Source: Paralithodes platypus (Eukaryota; Arthropoda; Malacostraca; Decapoda; Lithodidae). From it: DNA of 64,000 nucleotides. Location of the stretch: assembly GCA_032716605.1 (NCBI GenBank), contig CM064523.1:37680515-37744514 (forward strand). Direction: 5' to 3'. Below are positions 58,934 to 64,000 of the stretch, one piece after another. The notes below the pieces were generated by a model. The model did not search any database, was not told where the DNA came from, and worked only from the letters and a program-made list of their open reading frames with translations. The position numbers and the translations under genes are program-made. Within the stretch, counting starts at the first letter, position 1, and every line of letters starts with the position of its first letter.

Positions 58934-59132
58934 GGTGTATACTGAGAAGTGTGCAAGTTTATACAAAAAAAAAAGTATCTATAATCTCTTATGCAAGCAC
59001 CTATTCACTTAAAGTTATCTGAAGCCTCTTTATGTGTTATACTGCTTGCCAAAAAACATCTGTGTCCACTGTATTCCTCAATAAAAAAAAAATTACCACT
59101 ATACTTCCACAGCATTTCTTAAGTTCACAAAA
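58934..59132 (-). promoter_or_regulatory. Copy C leader
   Basis: About 200 bp between the primer-binding site and the gag ATG, A/T-rich, with no open frame. Holds the position of an RNA leader/packaging region. Confidence 0.5.
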
Positions 59133-59150
59133 TCCTAAGCAAGGTCGCCA
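59133..59150 (-). promoter_or_regulatory. Copy C tRNA primer-binding site (candidate)
   Basis: Two bases inside the LTR, minus strand TGGCGACCTTGCTTAGGA. The first 12 bases equal the sites of copies A and B, the rest differ, consistent with a shared tRNA primer. Confidence 0.7.
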
Positions 59151-59152
59151 TT

Positions 59153-60974
59153 TGTTACGATCCAGGTTCTGCAAGACACGGGGCTCTTCATCATTGAACT
59201 AGATAAGGCTAAATGCAACAACGGTAACACTAGTTCCAACCCCTGCCTTAACCACTGGATAACAAAACACCTATACCGCCCTAAGTCGTGCCTGGACAAC
59301 GAGGCATCCTATGACTCGGTAAAAGGTGCACACTATAGGCTGATGATCACTGAAGCAGCCTATACTCATACAACATAAGATTACTTTATTAAAGTATACA
59401 AGGAAAAGATAGATAGCGTAATTAAATCGCAGCAACGATTTAATAGCAAACTAGAAGAAGGATAATTAACGTTACGTTAAATAATCAGTAAACTGTCACT
59501 CCTGTCTGAAAGAAAGTGAAACAAAGAAAGTCCTAAAGCATCATGCCGGAATCTTCTGCAAAAGTCAGATGCAACTAAGAAGTACGTATCGGATTCTGAA
59601 CTGTGTATTATTACGGTGGGAACATATATAGTGTAGGGACATACGGTGTTATCTGGCACAGGTGTAATTATAAAACAGTCGGCAGTCTAAACTCTAACCA
59701 CAAAAATATGTGCTTTCTCCCACCAAGCACAAGCCTGCTCTGGTTGGGTCTCTCAGCAACAATCACGACTTACTATAAACATAAGGAACAATAATGCTGC
59801 ACACATATACACAATGAGATTATAAACCCTAATCGGGGGTCTGCCAGATGGACGAAGTCTAGCAAGGGAGTCGTAGGCTAGGCTACCTGGGCCGAGCCAC
59901 CTGCTCGGTAGCCTAGTGTCGTTCTCAAGTCTGTGCACCTAGTTACATTAAATGACGGGGCGCTCTCTTGAGAGATCCAGGTCTCGTGTACCTGGTTCTC
60001 TCCTGGCGACCCTCCTAAGTCAAAAGCTAACGAGCTAGCACAGTGCTGAGTGGACTAGGCAAACGCCCTCACGCCAACACAGTGCTAGGCTCTAAGGTAC
60101 ACAGACAAGAAAATGACCTAGGCCTCCGCAGGTATCCGGTACAGTTGCATAGGCTCAACGAAGTCTATGCTCATAGGAAACTGCAACCTGATAGCCTCTC
60201 CCCAGTCTAGCATCGACTAACCTGGCAGACACCCAAGAAAATAAGGTTGGGGCAACACAATGAGTATGTCAAACTTCCCCAAGCCAAAATGGATAACCCT
60301 CTGATCCAAAATGCCTAACTAACTACATATAATATCTCTGAGAGCTCGCTGTATAATACAGTGACGGATATATGAAATGAACGTCAAGGGGAAGGGCAGT
60401 TAATTAATAGTAGGATATACAGAGAGAAGAAGGTAAGCAGTGGTAGACAAAATTCGCGATAGGGGGTGAGGTGGGCTGATAGATTGCAAAGGGATTTAAG
60501 CGTAAACAGCACTAAGAGGAGCTCTGAGGGAGACACAAGAACAGGATCCCGCACCACTGTCCCAGGACCGCGGTCCGCCAATCACAGACGACTACGTCAC
60601 CAGGCCGCAGGGCTGCAGAAGGCGCCAGGATCCACCAGCCAATCAAGGGCGCAGGAAAGCGCGCGAGCGGGAAAACACCTCGAGTGAGGGATGCAACACA
60701 TACCTACGCACGCACATATTACCACCACGCTCGCGCTATTCTCTCTCTCCCTCCACAATGCATCTTACATTCTACTAATGATATAAAATACTTCCCGTTG
60801 TCACAGGTGAAAATAAAGAGTATTTCTGGACTACCTGTGACACTATGATGCACTAGGAACAAACTAGAACTTAATCAATAACCTACAGCCCATAACACTG
60901 CCTGGAGAGAGGGGAGAAGAGGATGGGGAGCCACGCTACCCCCTCGTGGTCGCTGGGGAGCTGACGTGCGTCAC
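59153..60974 (-). repeat. Copy C 5' LTR
   Basis: TGTTACGATCC to GTGCGTCAC, 1822 bp. Lacks the MITE of the partner LTR. Carries the transcription start side of the element (minus strand). Confidence 0.93.
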
Positions 60975-61856
60975 ATAACATAATTAAAGATACCTAACAC
61001 GGTTTTCGAAACAAACATTCCTGCTTAACAAACCTCTTAAACTTCCACGATATCCTCAACCTCTATGATGAGAGTAAATCTGTAGATATTATATACCTTG
61101 ATTTTCAAAATGCCTTTGACAAAGTTCCCCACAAACATTTACTGCTAAAACTAAAGGCACATGGAGTACAAGACGGTGTGTTGAAATGGATAGAAAACTG
61201 GCTCAGCGACAGAAAGCAAATGGTAGTCATAAACAGGATGGCATCTAAATGGACCAATGTAAGTAGCGGGGTACCCGAGGGATTGGTACAGGGACCAATT
61301 ATCTTTCTAATTTACATCAACGACATAGATGAGGGTCTCACCTGTACAATCACAAAGTTTGCTGATGATATAAAAATTGCAAATATCGTACTGTCAAAAG
61401 AACAAGTTGATAATATGCAATACAATTTAGATAAGTTGTCATGTTGGGCCCAAACTTGGCAAATGAGTTTCAATCCGGATAAATGTAAAGTACTATGTTT
61501 CGGATACCGAAATGAGAAGGAAAACTATTCAATGAATGGCACTCAGCACTTAAGAGAGTAGACAGAGAAACCAATCTGGGAGTAACAATATCAAGTAACC
61601 TAAAACCAAGTCAACAATGTTCAGAAGTTGTTAAGAAGGCAAACAAAATAATTGGCTTTATAGGCAGGTCATTTGAGCATAAATCCAGAGAAGTTATCCT
61701 AACTCTTTACAATTCCTCAAGTCCGCCCTCTGCTGGAATACTGCATTCAATCCTGGTGCCCTTATTACCAAAAAGATATAGACAAGCTAGAACGAGCTCA
61801 ACGTAGAGTTACCAAAATGATACCTAGCCTAAAGAACAAACCATACGAAGAGCTTC
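60975..61856 (+). pseudogene. LINE ORF2 reverse transcriptase, catalytic part
   Basis: Continues the frame left at 52580: HGFRNKHSCLTNLLNF, YLDFQNAFDKVPHKHLL (first catalytic Asp), GVPEGLVQGPIIFLIYINDI and FADD at 61358-61369, then the thumb, with LEYCIQSWCPYYQKDIDKLERAQRRVTKMIPSLKNKPYEELL. The usual GVPQG glutamine is Glu. Stops at 61559 and beyond, and frameshifts near 61565 and 61720, inactivate it. Cut at TTAA by piggyBac. The remainder of the LINE is outside the window. Confidence 0.88.
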
Positions 61857-64000
61857 TTAACCCGCTGAGCCCCAGCCAGTTTTAAAATTTTGTTCACCCC
61901 AGTCCCAAGCGATTTTGACTTTTTTTTTTTTTTTTTTTTCTATTAAGAATGAAGAGAAAATAAGGAAAACATTTTTTTTTTGCTTACCGACGATTTTTAG
62001 GGGTCCTAAGGGGGTGGGGGGTCCTGAGATGACAGCTGCAGTTTGGCCCGGTTCATATATCCCGCCCGCGCGGGCAGGCTGAGGAGCCCGGCAGCCAGAT
62101 GTACGATGAGTCGAGTTTTCGGGTGTTTGGGCATTTGCATACCACCCGAGTATCTTGTGTGCCTTTATAGTTCATATTATACCATGTATGTATCAATAAT
62201 GTCATAATAAGTAAAGTTCAAGTGTAATAAGTGCACATATGCAAGTAATGACGTAAGTGTTCACTCGTGGCAACGACTCCCGCCCTACATACAGACAGAC
62301 GGACACCAGGTGACAGTTCTCACTCCCGCGCTCTCTGTCTAACTGTACATTAGTTCAGCACTTTACACACTGTCACTTTATTATATAGAATAGTTTACCG
62401 TATAGTTTACTTATATTATATCATTTGTAGGCACTTTTTAGTTAGAAATATTGGCTTTCACATTGTATTTTTGTTAGTTGTACAAGTAAACTGTATCTCA
62501 CTGTTATTATGAAGTTATAGTTTATCACTTTATACAGATATTATTTACACTTAGTATTTACACTTGGTTTAGCGTCTTTTTTCGCAGTCTTTTTTATACA
62601 CTTAGAAGTGTTCAAGGGTGTGGTACTGGATGAAGCAGTCCGGGTGACACAGGGCAACATTACACTGCCTGCAGAAATTGTTGGTGTCAACACGCATAGG
62701 GCTCCTTCGTGTCGTGTTGCGACACACATGACACCGCCTGCGGGGTCTCACCTGGGCTTGAGTGGCTGGCACATACGTGGGGAAATGGCGTTCAGTGAGT
62801 CTGGCAATCCCTTCTGCTGCTGGCTGACGATGTGCTGGTGGTTGCGGGTTGCGGGGTTGAGTCATGTATGTATGCAACATCTCTCTGCTCAACTCGATGC
62901 AGAAGTTCTCCATCGTCTCTCGCTTGCCAGTAATTTCACGGTGGAGAATGTGGCAGTTGTACAGGGTGATGTCTAGGAGATGGAAGAACAATTTTTTGTA
63001 CCACCTCATAGTCTTCCTCGCACATTAACACGAAGCGATGACAGCATCGGACTTGTCAACCAGCCGCATGTTGATATTATAATCACAAATTGCCTCAGGC
63101 TTCCGGATTATTTCCCTTGTTGCTCGGTCACGTCGTCGGCTGTTTTGGAAGATTGGTTGGTGGACTGTTGTGAGGACGTTGACGTCCCGGTTATCCATCC
63201 AGGATAACAGGAGGACATTATTGGCCTGCAGGTAGATGATGGAGCCCTTTTCCCGCCTGGGTGGTAGATTGGGCATGAATATTCTGTTCCTCCTGACGGT
63301 GCCACACACGCCTGTTGTGCGGCTATACAAGAACTTGGCAAGGGAGGGGCTGGTGTACCAGTTGTCCAGGTACAGTATGTGGCCCCTGTCCAAGTATGGC
63401 TCCATCAAGGTGATGACAACGGCCCCTGATATACCATATGTCCTCGATGGCACCAACTCTGTCTTCTTCCCCATATACAGAATGATGTCCTGGATGTAGC
63501 CAGTCAAACAGTCACACATGACGAAGGTCTTCAAGCCATACCTATGACGTTTGCTGGGGATGTACTGTCGGATGCTGATGTTTCCCCGCCACAGTAACAA
63601 ACTCTCGTCAATTATGAGTTTCTGATGGGGTTTGAAGGCCGCAGCAAACTTTAGCTTGAGGTACTCAAAAATTGGTCTTATCCTCTCCATGGGGTCTTTG
63701 GTGTTTCTGGGGAGGTCCTGGTTTCTGGTATGGCTTGCCAGGCTGTCAATGAAGTGCAGGTTCCCCATGATTGCAGAGAATCTGTTCCTGCTCATGATCT
63801 TGGCAAAGATAGGGGTGCGGATGAGGGGATCCCATGACCAATATTTTCTTATTGACGATTTCGTCGTCACCCCCAATCAGGATCACGATCGCCAAGAAGG
63901 AGTAGAGCTCTGGGATTTGGAGTGTTTCCCATGACAGCCTGGCCGAGTACCTGGATTGTTCCTTACCAGCCATAAAGTACCAATTATACCAGTTTGTTTG
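61857..64000 (-). mobile_element. piggyBac-family DNA transposon, 3' end, continues past the window
   Basis: Starts with TTAA 61857-61860 followed by CCCGCTGAGCCCC, a typical piggyBac target and CCC end, inserted in the LINE RT. Between the end and the transposase stop lie about 740 bp, including a T-run at 61920-61941 and a second at 61971-61981. The other terminus is beyond 64000. Confidence 0.88.
62602..64000 (-). pseudogene. piggyBac transposase (PGBD-like), two lesions
   Basis: Cut-and-paste transposase, partial at the N-terminus. Seen in order: LQIPELYSFLAIVILIG, IRKYWSWDPLIRTPIFAKIMSRNRF, then the DDD catalytic blocks KLIIDESLLLW, ILYLDNWYTSP and LLSWMDNRDVNVLTT. The C-terminus has HLLDITLYNCHILH and a cysteine-rich finger (CHVCRN ... 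CRQCNVALCHPDCF) ending at TAA 62602-62604. Lesions: one in-frame TAA at 63025-63027 just after LVDKSDAVIASC, and one extra base in the C-run 63870-63874. The three catalytic aspartates remain. It was recently active or is one of many decayed copies. Confidence 0.9.

Larger units (their letters stand above)
52581..60974 (-). mobile_element. Complete Gmr1-related LTR element, non-autonomous (copy C)
   Basis: Flanked by an exact 5-bp duplication ATAAC (52576-52580 and 60975-60979), and the host LINE frame resumes across it. LTRs are at 52581-54838 (with a MITE) and 59153-60974. Internal region: primer-binding site, gag, protease, remnants of pol, polypurine tract. Its LTR and gag resemble those of copies A and B but form a separate subfamily. 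The LTR pair looks about 99 percent identical where compared, so the insertion is young. Confidence 0.92.
48485..61856 (+). mobile_element. CR1/L2-like LINE split by four insertions
   Basis: LINE-derived pieces are 48485-50410, 50905-51351, 52164-52580 and 60975-61856. Read together they give ORF1 with SGNH esterase, then ORF2 with an arginine/glycine-rich N-terminus, endonuclease and RT in the normal order. The interruptions are a TTAA element, a SINE dimer, a gypsy-like element and a piggyBac element, each with its own target duplication or target signature. The tail end lies beyond the window. Confidence 0.88.

Overview
The window is repeat-saturated eukaryotic DNA, most likely from a decapod crustacean. 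The evidence is (TA)n arrays of up to about 130 bp, a short (TTAGG)n telomere-type tract, and Jockey-like LINE fragments whose reverse transcriptase (RT) resembles the version I know from crabs and shrimps (recalled, not searched). I see no host protein-coding gene. Almost every recognisable coding stretch belongs to a mobile element, and nearly all are broken by stops or frameshifts.

Layout. 1-2.6 kb: two degenerate Jockey-like LINE fragments. 2.6-6.6 kb: non-coding DNA with a hammerhead-ribozyme-like inverted pair (3308-3374), a 36-bp pyrimidine minisatellite and an (AG)n tract. 6.85-7.49 kb: a near-perfect foldback with 215-bp arms. 7.6-11.1 kb: a Penelope-like element (RT plus GIY-YIG nuclease) flanked by inverted copies of its own 3' end. 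14.1-15.6 kb: LINE relics. 15.8-36.9 kb: a tandem LTR-internal-LTR-internal-LTR array of a Ty3/gypsy element with three roughly 1.8-kb LTRs, the first split by a LINE that itself carries two TTAA-flanked 488-bp MITEs. 37.9-41.2 kb: a roughly 570-bp tandem repeat packed with AGGTCA motifs. 41.6-48.2 kb: three more Jockey-like LINE fragments, a 1.7-kb TAA-flanked DNA element, SINE heads and the TTAGG tract. 48.5-61.9 kb: one CR1/L2-like LINE with an SGNH-esterase ORF1, split by a TTAA element, a dimeric SINE, a complete gypsy-like element (itself hit by a 34-bp-TIR MITE) and a piggyBac element that runs off the window end.

The most notable system is the gypsy lineage. All copies run on the minus strand. 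The two tandem copies have the order gag-protease-integrase-RT-RNase H, with integrase before RT, as in Ty1/copia, although the motifs are Ty3/gypsy. This is the hallmark of Gmr1-like elements, first described in deuterostomes. Their capsid contains a segment that closely resembles the vertebrate SCAN domain, which is thought to derive from Gmr1-like gag. The third copy (52.6-61.0 kb) has lost its zinc knuckle, integrase and RT catalytic core. It still keeps an 1126-codon open frame, nearly identical LTRs and an exact 5-bp target duplication, as expected of a recently moved non-autonomous derivative.

The nesting gives a relative time order: CR1 LINE first, then its independent insertions, then the MITE inside the third gypsy copy. 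All coordinates and homologies come from reading the sequence by eye. No alignment or database search was run.
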